From NCBI GenBank assembly GCA_000733355.1, contig JNVV01000014.1:493618-557617 (forward strand): 64,000 nucleotides of DNA, given 5' to 3'. Of this stretch, positions 1-10,634 are shown piece after piece. Numbering within the stretch: position 1 is the stretch's first letter; the number at the start of each line of letters is the position of its first letter. The DNA comes from Falciphora oryzae. Its lineage: Eukaryota > Ascomycota > Sordariomycetes > Magnaporthales > Magnaporthaceae. The notes beneath the pieces were generated by a model. It was given only the letters and a program-made list of their open reading frames with translations, was not told where the DNA came from and ran no database searches. The position numbers were made by a program, and so were the translations under genes.

Positions 1-1756
1 AGTTCCGACGGTCACGCCCTCGACGGCCGTGGCTGCTCTGGCTGCAACGGCCCAGGTACGTACCCGGCCGAAAGAAGGTTCCATTCTCATGGCCGAACAG
101 GTGGTCATGGGGAGCCCTCCGGCTGTGCCTCCCCGAAACTGGCTAGAAAAAAGGGGCAGCCTCGGTGCAAGTTGCAACCGCATCTGGGAGTTGTTCACCA
201 CCCACATTGTCACCCCTCAACCTGTGCTTCAAACCGCAAGCAAGCCACGCCTTCCTGTAGCACCGGAGGAGGACTTGGGCAGGCCGTGGAGGCTGTCTTG
301 TGACAAGCAAGCTTTGCTGGGTGGGTGGGTGCGGAAGGGTCCCCCCTGGTCAGGCCCGGCGCGGCGCTACACCTGGCACCACCCCAACCCCACCGGGCTT
401 GCGGTTGACGCGCAGCGGGCCAGGTTGCCAGGTCATTCGGTGCCGTCTGATCCCCGGAAACTCAACAAACCCACCCCCACCTATCGTAGATCCCCGCGGC
501 GAGTGATGGATGCCGCGCCTTTCTCTGCTTCAGGGCAGTGCCTGCTTGTCCCTGGACCATGTCCCGTCTGGTGCCTTGCACCCCCCGCCCTGCGGGAATG
601 CTCCTGCCCGTGTATTCGTCGGCCGGATATGCATTCGTAGTTGACTTGCAGACATGAGCCAGCAGGAACTGCCACACATCAGGAGAGAGCCCCTGAGAAG
701 CCCATACCACCAGCAAAGAAAGTTGCAGGTTACATCGCAAGCTCAACCACCGCAGTCGGGAACACAAGGCACGCAGCAGTCGCTGTCCGTCAGAGGGGAT
801 CCACGCGATGATGCAATAGCATACCCGTTGCTCCGGGTAAAAGGGCGGGGGTCACCAGGTGAGTCCTCATATCAGGCTGTATCAGCTGTGCGGCGCCTGC
901 CCGTCACGAGATGCAATCCGCCTAGCACGTTTAGGAAGGGTGTGAGTGGGTGTTCTGGCAGCTGCTATCGTTTGAGGCTGGTCGGGCTCTCGACGGTGCC
1001 AAGGCTGGACACCCACGTGTCTAGGTACCTACCTGGATTCCTGCCTGGAAATGGACCTATCTAGAAGAACCAATGTCCTGGTAGGAAACACACCCGACTT
1101 GTTGACAGCTCTGTGCAAGACAGGGGCGCAGCGAGGACGAGCCCGGAGAGTTAGTCACGGCGAGGCTGGTGGCTAACACCAGGCCAGCAAATCCACCTCG
1201 GATTGACCGTCACACGTCGGTCATAGGTAAGGTGGTCTTCTAAGAATTAGGCCCCAAGACAGACAGGAGCAGTCACAGGCCGTGAGGCATCGAAACTTTG
1301 ACAAGACAGCGGAAGCTTTCGCCCCTTTCCCACAGGGCTGGCTGCCTTTTCCGCGGTCCCACTGGGCTAATTCGCCAACTCAAATTCAGAGCAAACCAAA
1401 CTCAAGGAGGCTTAGTCATCGCTGTTCCCGTCGGAGTTGTCTGTGCTGCCCGCTTTGCGTTCAATTGCCCGATGCCTTTGTCGCCTGCCCGCTCCCTCAC
1501 GAGAAAATCAACCTCATCCGGAGCCATCAGTCAAACCTCACTCCGTCTGATCTTCACCCTCAACCAACCTCGGCGGCAAACTGCGGTTGCCCTCTGACCT
1601 CCACTTGCAGGCTCCACTCATCCCTCTCCACCGCATAACTCTTCAAAATCGCCCAGCGCCCAGCTTCTTTCCTTGGCTTCAAACCTCGCCAGGAAACAAA
1701 CCAAAACACCCAACTCCATCCAGAAACGAACCCGGTCAACACGCTAGACCGCCACC
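1..1756. other. Left-edge DNA and rpb9 upstream region
   Basis: No gene can be supported here. The first 55 bases have a coding-like composition and run into GTACGT at 56-61, a strong fungal 5' splice-site consensus, so they could be the end of an exon of a plus-strand gene cut by the window edge. I found no convincing downstream exon. The last ~150 bases before 1757 are C/T- and A-rich and look like the rpb9 leader. Confidence 0.5.
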
Positions 1757-2464
1757 ATGTCTACTCCCATGTCCTCGGGCGGCGGCATGGACGACGTCGA
1801 CCAGTCGTCGTCCTCCAAGAAGCCCGTCTCCTTCCAGTTCTGCGCCGAGTGTTCGAACATGCTCTATCCACGCGAGGATAACTCGTCCAGGACGCTGCAG
1901 TTCGTCTGCCGCACCTGCCACTACACCACCGAGGCCATCAACACGTGTGTCTTCCGCAACGAGCTCAGCAGCACCGCGAGCCTTCACGCTGGCATCATCC
2001 CAGGCATGGGCAAGGACCCCACGGTTGGTGCCGCCTTTGCCGCCCCCACAAGCGAGTCCGCGGGCACCTCTGCTGCTCCAGGTGTTGCTGCGCCCGTTAC
2101 CGCTCCTGCCATCCTAATTACCGTCCATTCCCCACCCCCGTCTCCCCCCGCTACGCCCTCTGACCACTCGGTCGGTTCTACGTCTAGCACGGTCGCGCTC
2201 TGCCTTGTTTGTGGCATTCCCGTCGTCTGTGCCGTTTGTAACACTGCCCACATGTACCTTCCCACTTCGCCGTCCCAGGGGACCCAGCCTACCGTCACAT
2301 CCGGCTCGCCCGCGCCCTCGCCGCCGCCCACCCCCTCGGGCTCGGGCAACCCTACGTTCGACTTCAGCTCCGTCAGCCTCTACGACGATCAGGACATGTA
2401 CGACTTCATGAACGACAACAACGGTGACGGCGGCGATGACGCTGAGCAGGCGGCCATGGACTAG
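1757..2464 (+). CDS. Possible intron-retained rpb9 isoform (235 aa)
   Basis: Reading exon 1 of rpb9 through the GTTGGT donor gives an uninterrupted 235-codon frame ending at TAG 2462-2464. The first 89 residues are the N-terminal RPB9 zinc ribbon. The remainder is Ala/Pro/Ser/Thr-rich, contains a C-x2-C-x5-C-x2-C cluster (CLVCGIPVVCAVC), two PSPPPTP-like segments and an acidic Asp/Asn-rich end. Codons in the 2024-2464 part are strongly C/G-ending, like real coding DNA of this genome, which is unexpected for an intron. It would lack the C-terminal ribbon needed for normal RPB9 function. It could be an alternative transcript, a captured exon or chance in GC-rich DNA. Confidence 0.4.
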   Translation: MSTPMSSGGGMDDVDQSSSSKKPVSFQFCAECSNMLYPREDNSSRTLQFVCRTCHYTTEAINTCVFRNELSSTASLHAGIIPGMGKDPTVGAAFAAPTSESAGTSAAPGVAAPVTAPAILITVHSPPPSPPATPSDHSVGSTSSTVALCLVCGIPVVCAVCNTAHMYLPTSPSQGTQPTVTSGSPAPSPPPTPSGSGNPTFDFSSVSLYDDQDMYDFMNDNNGDGGDDAEQAAMD

Positions 2465-3004
2465 GAGTTCTTGGAACCTTCTCTGTGAACACTCTACACA
2501 CACTCCGCAACACAGCACCCAGTCGTGTCCAAATACTGTACAAACACGTCGTTGCCCTTCCCACACATGTCGGCGGAAGCCATCTTTTGGGCAATCATCA
2601 TATCGCAGGCGGCATGCAGAGCGCGGGCAGACCACGGGCAGCAGAGCAGTCCCGGAACCGGTCGGAAGCGGGCCCAGCAGGCTCCATTCCGACATGGCTC
2701 CTCTGGAAGGGATCTTGTGTTTACAAGTATCAAGAAGATTGCTGGCTGATATGGGCTGACATGGGCTCCCGGTATAGCTTCCGCGTACCACGAGGCAGTG
2801 TCAGTTCTGCCCGAGCGACGCCATGGTCTTTTTCCAGTCCCAACAACGAACGGCCGAAACAGGAATGGTAAGCAAGAATCCCTCACCCATGCCTGACCTT
2901 CGTATTCTTGCAAGTTCCTGGTCTAATAGCGCACACCCTTTTCTTCTCCTACCCAGAAACAAATTTATGTTTGCGTCGAGTGCTCCAAGCCGCAGCGCGA
3001 CTAG
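1757..3004 (+). CDS. rpb9: RNA polymerase II subunit RPB9
   Basis: Small zinc-ribbon subunit of RNA polymerase II, involved in start-site choice, elongation and proofreading with TFIIS. Exons are 1757-2023, 2778-2867 and 2957-3004, giving 134 aa, close to the family length. The N-terminal ribbon has CAEC near residue 29 and CRTC about 25 residues later. Exon 2 restores the family sequence DPT/LPRT and gives CQFC followed by VFFQSQQR-AETGM. Exon 3 gives YVCVEC, completing the C-terminal ribbon. The start context GCCACCATGT is good. Intron 1 (2024-2777, donor GTTGGT, acceptor TATAG) is 754 bp, about ten times longer than other introns here, and begins with a long in-frame ORF. Intron 2 (2868-2956) is ordinary. 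The product is certain from both ribbons; the splice sites are inferred from family continuity. Confidence 0.93.
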
Positions 3005-3733
3005 CATCCGCTTCCACCACCTCTCTGCACCACGCAGACGTCGGCCTCGTCGGTTTTCCTAATCGACGAGAAAGACCCGGGATACTGGAAGCAGCATGTC
3101 CTAGACAGGTTGTATTGCAATTCAGGCGCGGTGGAGTTTTTGGCGGTGGACTTCTTTTTCACTACCTCCAGCCTTTGTGTTGAGAGGAGAATTTGTTTTC
3201 ATGGGCATTTTGCCCCGGTCTCGTTCTATTTTTCGTGCTCTAGAATGCGAAAATCCAACCAACAGATCACAAGCAAATGGCCAAGATTCCATTTGCTACA
3301 TTTTTTTTTTCCCTTTCTGTTTTACTCGTTCAAGCAACTAGTTGTATTTCGAGGATTGTCTTTACACCACACGCAACGACTACCCATGCGTCTCGATAGA
3401 CAATACATTTCGTTGCAAACCATAAGCCGTTGCTTCTATGCGTTCTCTGCCTAGCCGCCCGTGATGTGACACGTATGGTACAGGCCCTGTCATCCTTGTG
3501 AGGGTGACTCTATGGAGTCGCTTCCTCCTGATGCATGAGCTCCTGGGCTCCCCAGCCCAACTGCCGCCGCCATGCTGCCTTTTCTCCAGGTTTATGTTTT
3601 CCTGGGGCTTTGCTAGCCAGCCACGGAACCGGCCGAGCAGACGCTTCCCACCTCCACATCCCTTGTGCTCCCTCTCTGCCCAGTTCGCCCAACCTTTGAA
3701 CCCCGAAATGCTTGCTGACGCCCCGTCTTCCTT
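3005..3733. other. Convergent 3' region of rpb9 and uL14m
   Basis: No gene seen. T-rich stretches near 3300-3320 fit a 3' untranslated region of rpb9. The two neighbouring genes converge here. Confidence 0.6.
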
Positions 3734-4315
3734 TTAGGTGTACATGGGGGCCATGGACAGGATCTTGCTCCACTGCTTCTTGCGCAGCTCGGAGCCGACG
3801 ACGCCGTTGATGCGGGAGCCGACAGGGTCGCCAGCCTTGTTGATGAGGACGCAGGCGTTGTCGTCGAAGCGCACGACGGAGCCGTCGGGCCGCTGGGACT
3901 TGTATTTTGTGCGCACGACGATGGCGTGCCGGATGTCGCCGCGCTTGACCTTGTTGGCGGCCGACATGGCGCCCATGCCCTGGGCGCCCTGGCCGCGCTG
4001 CGCCTGCACCACGACGACTATGCGGTCGCCTGGTGGGAGGGGTTGTGGGGTTGTTTGCTGGTCGTCAGTCTGCTGCTGCTGTTGGTGCCGGCTGTTCGAC
4101 GGGCGAGGCTACGGGGCACGGAGGGGTCGCATCACACCTATTGCGGCGTGCCGCTTCTGGCCGACGATCATGGCGCACTCGACGAGGGCGGCGCCCGAGT
4201 TGTCGATGCAGTTTAGTATCGTCTACCGGATCCCGCATCCCGCATTGTCAGTCCGTGTCCACTGAGTAGAGCAAGAATTGAGAGCAGAACCAGCATCTAC
4301 CTTTAATTGAATCAT
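3734..4315 (-). CDS. mrpl38: Mitochondrial large-subunit ribosomal protein uL14m
   Basis: Mitochondrial ribosomal protein of the bacterial L14 family (yeast Mrpl38), which binds 23S-type rRNA at the subunit interface. Exons on the minus strand are 4301-4315, 4138-4222 and 3734-4029, giving 131 aa, the usual length. The 5-codon first exon reads MIQLK, the exact start expected for L14. Exon 2 starts TILNCIDNSGA and exon 3 contains GDRIVVVV, KRGDIRHA-VVRTK and FDDNACVLIN, all typical of L14. The tiny first exon is supported by the donor GTAGAT and the acceptor GGTAG. It is divergent from set9. Confidence 0.93.
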
Positions 4316-5679
4316 CTTGGGCAATACCGCCTTGGGGGTTTGTCCAGGGCTACGCTGTTCCGACGGCCTTCCTGATGCTCCTCCCGCTCTCTCCAAACGT
4401 CGTCAATTGGGCCCCGTCGCGCAAAGCTCCGCCAAAATCTTCGCGGAAATCGCAGTGCTTAGGTCATCCGCCGTCGAGTCTTTGGGTCCATCTGGCCAAT
4501 CAAATCTCGTCATCGAGTCCCCACACCACCCAAACGAGTCGTCAGGGGCCCCTCTTCGAGCACGGCCTGGCTGCACCCAACCAGAGATCGCAGAAAGGCA
4601 CAATAGGAACAGGGGCTATTCAGCCCCCGGCGGGGGTGCATCGATCGCTCCCATTTGGGGCGCAGAAAAGCAACAGTGGCGTGCGCAGTAGGGAGGTGGT
4701 TGGTGGCCCCCAATGGCCTCCCCTCCACGCTCGCACTCGATCGAACCATCTGGCTTGTATTGTTCGTCTCGTCCCATGTCCTTATGCATCGCGCTAATGA
4801 GCTGCGTCCCAGCTCGGGCAGGTGGGCAGAAGACGGAGGTTATTATTGTCTTTTTGCGCTTTTCGAGACCGGCGATTGTCTGCTGGATTGACGGGGGAAA
4901 AGGGCCCATTGTGTCCGCCGGCCCGCCTTGGGTCCTGCCCGCCAAGAATTGATGAATGAGAATGCGGAATGTCAATAGAGGTGGATCAAAATACCACATA
5001 TGTATTCCACTTCACGCGGTGTAAACAACAGAGTGCACCTCTCCAACCCAGACGCCTTCATCTTTGCTCCCTCGGCCACCTTACTGTCCGCCCTTTTGGC
5101 ATTGCATTGCCAAAGAGCTCATTTCTCTTGCTGCAACCAACAGTCTTGCAGGCACGCACAGCTGCTCTCCGCGCCGCTTTGACCTTTCAAATTAGACCGG
5201 CGACTCCCGCTGCATGGACCCATGACGACAGCCCGTCACTTTCAACCTCCGCCTTAGCCCCTGCTCTGACGAGACTTGGACCCGACTCTCACTCAGGCCC
5301 GCGCCGCAACTCTCTCTCACTCTCTTCCCTTTCTTCCCGCAACCCCCAACCCGCCCCCTCTCACCATCACCAGGGATTTTTGTTTGACGGGGCTATCGCG
5401 TTCATCTTGATCTCGTCTCTTCTTTTTCTCCGTTTTCTCTTTTTTTCTTTTTTCTTTTTTAATCTTATCTGTTTTCTTGCCTTACCTGGCTTGCGCGCGC
5501 GACTTAGACCCTCAACCGCGCATCTTGTCTTGCCGTACCTCGACAGGGCGTGAAGCCTCCGTCTAGCAAACTTTGCGCCTCAGCAGCCGTCGCATTCGTG
5601 TCAACCGCCTAATCCCGACGGCAATCCTGACGACTCGGTCGAGCAGCGGAGCTCAGGCCCGCCAGCGGCAAAGGCCACC
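4316..5679. promoter_or_regulatory. Divergent intergenic region mrpl38/set9
   Basis: About 1.36 kb between two divergent starts, so it should hold both promoters. The set9-proximal part (about 5230-5470) is a long C/T-rich tract ending in T-runs, typical of fungal leader and promoter DNA. I recognise no specific operator. Confidence 0.5.
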
Positions 5680-8517
5680 ATGCCGCCGTCCAAGTCTGCG
5701 AAGAAGCAGACGCTGACGTTTGCGCAATTGGCGGCCTACGATGACATTTTGACCGATGCGCTGGTCGACCACGTAAGTTGCCTGTTGCTGCAGCTCCCGC
5801 CCACGCTCCTGGGGGCGGCCGACGCGCGCGGTTGTGCCGTGCGCCGGCAACATCTGCCACAGCTGCTGACCGTAGGCCTGCAGACATTCTACTGGACCAC
5901 CATACCCAAAAACCGGCCATCGTACCATCCATCTCGAGGAATCAAGCAGGACGAGATCACCAAGATCATCCAGCGCCATGTCATCATCGAGCAGGACATC
6001 AAGGTCGCGGAGCAGAAGCTGCTGGCCACCGACGGCCTCAAGAAGTTCTCCAGATCCCTGGCCACGCCCAAGGAGAAGGAGGACTTTGCCGACCATCTCC
6101 GTCGCTACCTTTCCATCTACCTCCCCGACTGCCCGTTCGAGGTCAACGCAACGAACCGCTACACCATCTTCACGCACGAGGCGAGCGTGACGGCCAGACA
6201 ACCCATCCGCAAGAATGAGACCATCAAGGGCCTGTGCGGCATCCAGGTCGTTATCACCCCCGAGGAGGAGGCGCAACTCTCGCTGCGCAAGAAGGACTTC
6301 TCCCTCGTGGTGAGCTCGCGCAACAAGTGCACGAGCCTCTTCATGGGCCCGGCCCGTTTCGCGAACCACGACTGCGGCGCCAATGCCCGGCTCAAGACGG
6401 CCGGCCAGGCTGGAATGGAGGTCCAGGCTCTCAGGAACATCGACATTGGCGAGGAGATCACTGTTACGTACGGTGAGAACTACTTTGGCGAGGGCAACTG
6501 CGAGTGCCTCTGCAGGACCTGCGAGCTGGGACGCGTCAACGGCTGGGCCGCCGCGGGCGGCGAGGACGGCAGCGCCCCGCTGGAGAAGAGCATTGAGGAC
6601 GACACAGCGCCGTACTCGCTGCGGCGAAGGAGGCGTGATGAGAGCGCCAGCCGCGCCATGTCCAGGACCCCCTCGGTCACACCCGACATCCGCCCGCGTA
6701 TCCGCAAGATGAAGTCCAAGATGCACCTTTCGACTTCCGACAGGGCTTCCACGGCCGATTCGAGCGCCGTCGAGACAACCGGCGCCTTGCTCAAGCGCAA
6801 GCGCGACTCCGAGATCCTTGCCACTCCGCCCGAGACGCCTGCCAAGAAGCAGAAGACGGATCATGTTGACAGTCTGGAGCCTGTCGCTCACGCCCTGAAC
6901 AGCCCCCCAGCGAGCTCTGCTTCTTCTGAGGCCAGCCGCCAGTCGTCGGTCTTTGAGGGCGGCGAGAACGCAGACCCGCATCTCACCGATGTGACCTCGC
7001 CCGAGGCGAGCAGTCCCGATATCGACACCGATCCTTCCAAGGAGCTGGATCATCTGGCTCCATCTACAATAACCCAGCAGCAGAGTTCCGCACCAGTCAT
7101 CCACTCCCCGAAACCCCTGCATGCCAATCGCGCAATCCAAGTCCTCAAGCAAGAGGATGAGGCCCCCATGGTTGTGAGCTCCGACACTCTTGCCCGGGCA
7201 AGGGATTGCGCCTCTATCATGTCTATTGCTGCGGCCCTGTCAAGCTCGTCATCAGACTGCGACTCGGACGCCGGCAATCTGAAAGTCGTGTCGCCTCTCA
7301 TGCCTCCGCCTCCCAGGCCAGCAGGAGACACTCCATGCGCTCTTTCAAGTCAGACAAGCACGTCCGCATTCGAGTCAAGCCCCGCGACGCCAACCGAGGC
7401 GAGACATACCGTGGAAAAGTTTGAGGTTCTTGAGCAGATAGCCGCGGAGCATGCGGAGGCTCTTGAGAAGCTTCGAGCTAGCCAGGCCCAGACTCAAGTC
7501 GAGGCCATTTCGGGTGGGGTCGAGTCAACTGTTGAGCCGGACACAACAGCAGCGGCTTCGAAGCTAGAGGCCGCGGCGCTCACCCGGAAGAAGCGCGGAG
7601 GACCACGGAGAAGCAGCGTCGCCACGGCGGCCGACGCCGATAATGGTCCCTCCTCTCCTCCAGCCAAGCAGCGCATACCGGGCGACTACACACTGACGCC
7701 GGTCTTGCTCTCGGAGCCAATGACGGCGTGGGTTCACTGCGTCAACTGCGGAACTGCCTTCGTCCAGCGCGACGCCTACTACACGCGCGCGTCGTGCCCG
7801 CGCTGCGAGCGCCACAGCATCCTGTACGGCTACGTCTGGCCCAAGACGGAGTCCGAGGGCCCCCACGACACCGAGGAGCGCGTCCTGGACCACCGCACCG
7901 TCCACCGGTTCCTCGGCCCCGAGGACGAGGCCAGGGCCCGTGGCAAGGCGCCACCGGCCTGGATTGCAAAGAGGGCCGCAGCGGAGGAGGCGCTGGCCGC
8001 CGCCACGGCGAACAAGACGCCAGGCAAGCCAACTCGCAAGGCGACCGGCAAGGCAGCGACTGCCAAGACAACAGTCAAGGCTGTGGCCAAGACGACTACC
8101 AAGACCGTGGCGAAGCCCACCGGGGGGAAGCTGCAATTCAAGGTATCTAAGACGTCTGCCTCCAGCAGCACGACTAAGAAGACTACGAAATCGAGCGGCA
8201 GCACCAACATCAGGAAGACCATTGCCGCGCGTGCCGCCGCCACCATGCTGATGAAGGGAGGCGGAGTATCGCCCATCGCTACGCCTCCTCCTGGCAGTCG
8301 CGCAACCACCGTCGAGACCGAGACCGAGACTGAAGGTGATAATGACGACAGCGGCGACTTTGACGACACGGACGCGGACGGGGACGAGTACCGCGAGAAG
8401 AAGGTCTACGGCGTCAGGCGATCCATCGAGGCGGCCGAGTCTGCGTCCCAGAGCGTTCGCCGTAGCGGTCGCGCATGCAGGGCTACGGTCAAGGCCGCCA
8501 GCGTCACGCCGGCGTGA
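5680..8517 (+). CDS. set9: Histone H4-K20 methyltransferase Set9 (KMT5 type)
   Basis: SET-domain enzyme of the Suv4-20/Set9 family that methylates histone H4 lysine 20 in the nucleus. Exons 5680-5772 and 5884-8517 give 908 aa. The family start (MPPSKSAKKQTLTFAQLAAYDD) continues across the intron as VDH/TFYWTTIPKNR. The SET core lies at about residues 120-235 and shows FANHDC, the GEEITVTYGENYF motif and a post-SET CECLCRTC cluster. The remainder is a long low-complexity tail with a CVNC...CPRC zinc-ribbon-like pair near residues 650-673 and a Lys/Thr/Ala-rich basic segment at about 700-790. The 111-bp intron 5773-5883 has a GTAAGT donor, is a multiple of three and has no stop, so an unspliced 945-aa product is also possible. 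Confidence 0.93.
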   Translation: MPPSKSAKKQTLTFAQLAAYDDILTDALVDHVSCLLLQLPPTLLGAADARGCAVRRQHLPQLLTVGLQTFYWTTIPKNRPSYHPSRGIKQDEITKIIQRHVIIEQDIKVAEQKLLATDGLKKFSRSLATPKEKEDFADHLRRYLSIYLPDCPFEVNATNRYTIFTHEASVTARQPIRKNETIKGLCGIQVVITPEEEAQLSLRKKDFSLVVSSRNKCTSLFMGPARFANHDCGANARLKTAGQAGMEVQALRNIDIGEEITVTYGENYFGEGNCECLCRTCELGRVNGWAAAGGEDGSAPLEKSIEDDTAPYSLRRRRRDESASRAMSRTPSVTPDIRPRIRKMKSKMHLSTSDRASTADSSAVETTGALLKRKRDSEILATPPETPAKKQKTDHVDSLEPVAHALNSPPASSASSEASRQSSVFEGGENADPHLTDVTSPEASSPDIDTDPSKELDHLAPSTITQQQSSAPVIHSPKPLHANRAIQVLKQEDEAPMVVSSDTLARARDCASIMSIAAALSSSSSDCDSDAGNLKVVSPLMPPPPRPAGDTPCALSSQTSTSAFESSPATPTEARHTVEKFEVLEQIAAEHAEALEKLRASQAQTQVEAISGGVESTVEPDTTAAASKLEAAALTRKKRGGPRRSSVATAADADNGPSSPPAKQRIPGDYTLTPVLLSEPMTAWVHCVNCGTAFVQRDAYYTRASCPRCERHSILYGYVWPKTESEGPHDTEERVLDHRTVHRFLGPEDEARARGKAPPAWIAKRAAAEEALAAATANKTPGKPTRKATGKAATAKTTVKAVAKTTTKTVAKPTGGKLQFKVSKTSASSSTTKKTTKSSGSTNIRKTIAARAAATMLMKGGGVSPIATPPPGSRATTVETETETEGDNDDSGDFDDTDADGDEYREKKVYGVRRSIEAAESASQSVRRSGRACRATVKAASVTPA

Positions 8518-9072
8518 GCAGAAGGCTTGGCTATCCTCCCTCGCCTTTCTGGGCCGCCTAGATCCGTGCCCATCGTCGCATCTTTTACTGGCACGTCTTT
8601 TGGTTGTTCTTTCCACTCGTGTCCCAATTTTTCTCACATTTCCCCGGCTGCCTTCCACCCCTTCTTCTTTTACTTTTTTATTGGCATTTTTATCTTTGCT
8701 TTGGTTGAGATATCCACATCTTTATCCCTTGAGGGACGCACCGTTGGAGGAAAAACATCTCTACCTGTCGATATCGCATAACCGGACCGAGGAACGAGCA
8801 GGACGAGACAGACGATGACGGAAGAGAGAGTCGCGTGTTTGGCGGCATCATTAATCATGTATATTTAGTTGCATTGAGCGTTCTTCGTATCCCCTTTGGA
8901 GTCCTTTCATTGCGTTGAACTATTTGGAGTTTCTACCGCATCCTCTCCCTGGGAGAGACAGACTACTGTCGAAGTTGAGACCAGGCACACACAAAACGTG
9001 TCTACGCCAACACACAATAAACTTTCCACCAACGGCCTTCTCCTCCATACATTGATGCCATGCTTTGTCTTC
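8518..9072. other. Convergent 3' region of set9 and velvet-like gene
   Basis: No gene seen. T-rich DNA at 8660-8720 and an A/T-rich segment near 8850-8870 fit the 3' end of set9. Confidence 0.6.
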
Positions 9073-9798
9073 CTACTGGTTCTTCTTCTGACGCTCCTGC
9101 TCGCGGGCGACACAGACGTGCAGCGTCTGATAGAACCTGACCTCTATCTTGTCTGGTGATCCTCGACCCTTAGAAAGAAAACGAATAAGGAGCAAAGTAA
9201 TGGGGAAGAGGTGGTACTTACTGTAGCCCTGGATGATCTCGACCTCGTCGGCCGAGTCCTCCCCGTCCTCCTCGGCCTCGACGACGGTGACGTCGTGCGA
9301 GGCCCGGTACGTCGCCCGGGGCGGGATGCGGTCCTCGATGTCGAGGAGCTCCCTGACCTCGACGGCGAGGCGGTACACGCCCGGGCGCCTCAGCACGAAG
9401 CCGCCGACCTCGTAGTAGTAGTGCGGGTGGCGCGTCACGCGGCCCGCGGTCTTGGCGCGGGTGTGCACGACCAGCATGCGGGCGTCGCCGTGCGTGTTGC
9501 CGGCCGCGGGGTCCAGCTGCTGCGCGGCCGGCCACGAGACGAGGTCGGCCTGGTCCGCGAGGCGCTGCCCGTCGGCGCCGGCGCCCTGCACGACCAGTCG
9601 GAAGACGAGGTGCTTGAGGTTCCAACGCTCGGCGGCCGCGGCGTCGACGCCCAGGATCAACGGGAAGGGGGCGGGGGAGCCGGCGGTCGCGGTGACGGGG
9701 CCGTTGGTCAGGAGGCGGCCGTCGGAGCGCTGGTAGGGCCCGCGGCTGGGCGGCTGGGCGGGGGGGTTGTCTGGGTTGGTCTTTCGGATTCGGCCCAT
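9073..9798 (-). CDS. Divergent velvet-like protein A
   Basis: Exons 9222-9798 and 9073-9161 give 221 aa. The donor GTAAGT interrupts a codon in phase 1. I chose the acceptor at 9162-9163 because it keeps the frame used by a plausible C-terminal helix (KIEVRFYQTLHVCVAREQ). An acceptor 7 bases earlier has a better pyrimidine tract but changes the frame. Residues 125-150 carry the pattern HYYYE-GGFVLRRPGVYRLAVEV, which matches the velvet-domain strand pair (aromatic strand, then x-G-x-Y-x-L-x-V). An acidic loop follows at about 174-188. It has the same layout as three neighbouring genes. Velvet proteins (VeA, VelB, VosA) are fungal nuclear regulators of development and secondary metabolism; the role of this divergent copy is unknown. 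It could also be another Ig-like beta-sandwich. Confidence 0.6.
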   Translation of the reverse strand: MGRIRKTNPDNPPAQPPSRGPYQRSDGRLLTNGPVTATAGSPAPFPLILGVDAAAAERWNLKHLVFRLVVQGAGADGQRLADQADLVSWPAAQQLDPAAGNTHGDARMLVVHTRAKTAGRVTRHPHYYYEVGGFVLRRPGVYRLAVEVRELLDIEDRIPPRATYRASHDVTVVEAEEDGEDSADEVEIIQGYSKYHLFPITLLLIRFLSKGRGSPDKIEVRFYQTLHVCVAREQERQKKNQ

Positions 9799-10634
9799 CT
9801 TGGAGAGTTTGAGAGATGCAGATTTCGTCTTTTGATGCCGAACAGGTTGCTTGTCCTCTTCGCCTGATTTCTTGTGGGTTACTTGCTTGCTTGCTGGTTG
9901 TTGCGATTTACCGGAGAGGGATAACAGGTAATTTAGAGGGTGAAGAGTTTTGTGCGTTGCTTGAAGTGTGGTAGGGCGGCATGGGCTAGTAGGACGGGCC
10001 GGGGTGTGATGCTCTCTTTTGTTTTGATAGAGCTTCCTGGCGCGTTGGAACGGCCATAGGAATCTGAGATCTATGTGAGAGCACGCTCAGATCCGGTTAC
10101 CGCCAGCCAGCTTTTCCCCTTTTCTCTCAGGGCAACAGAGAACCATGAAATTATGTGTAAGTCTTTGGCCTTTGTTTGGTATGTCTCGGCATTCTGTTTC
10201 TCAGTGCCATTATGTATGCAACAGGCTCCCACGGTTCCTCTTGTCTACCGTCTCTCCGCGGCCTCAGTCCGCATCGTCTTCTGTAGGCACGGGCCACTTT
10301 CAGTGTTTTCGCTCTCGACTAAAGAGGCTTCGTCACTTGGGGACTGTTGGATCACCCAGCTCACACGTCTTGTCAGGATATAAGCTTGAGACTCAGGAAT
10401 TTATTGAGTGACGTGAGGTGTCCGAGGCACTCCTAGCAACTGGATGGTAAAACAACGCAAACATAATACACCCACAACCCTCTCCTGACCACATGTTGTC
10501 CTTTGGAGCAAGACAGGCAGTAAAACGCAAACACGACAACAGCTAGTGAAGTGCTGCCCAGTTTTCAAAGGCTCAAATCCCATCAAGTCTGCCCACCAAC
10601 CGTTGCTCCCAAGACAGGCATTCTTGGGGCGTTT
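9799..10634. other. Spacer between velvet-like genes A and B
   Basis: No gene seen. Short plus-strand frames at 10075-10411 have no recognisable content. No TATA-like element is evident upstream of gene A. Confidence 0.5.

Noticed and set aside
5653..7152. 499-aa minus-strand frame opposite set9
   Set aside because: Overlaps the SET domain coding strand; composition is that of a shadow frame.
9911..9926. Near match to the I-SceI homing endonuclease site (GGGATAACAGGTAAT)
   Set aside because: One base shorter than the real site and no homing gene nearby; treated as chance.
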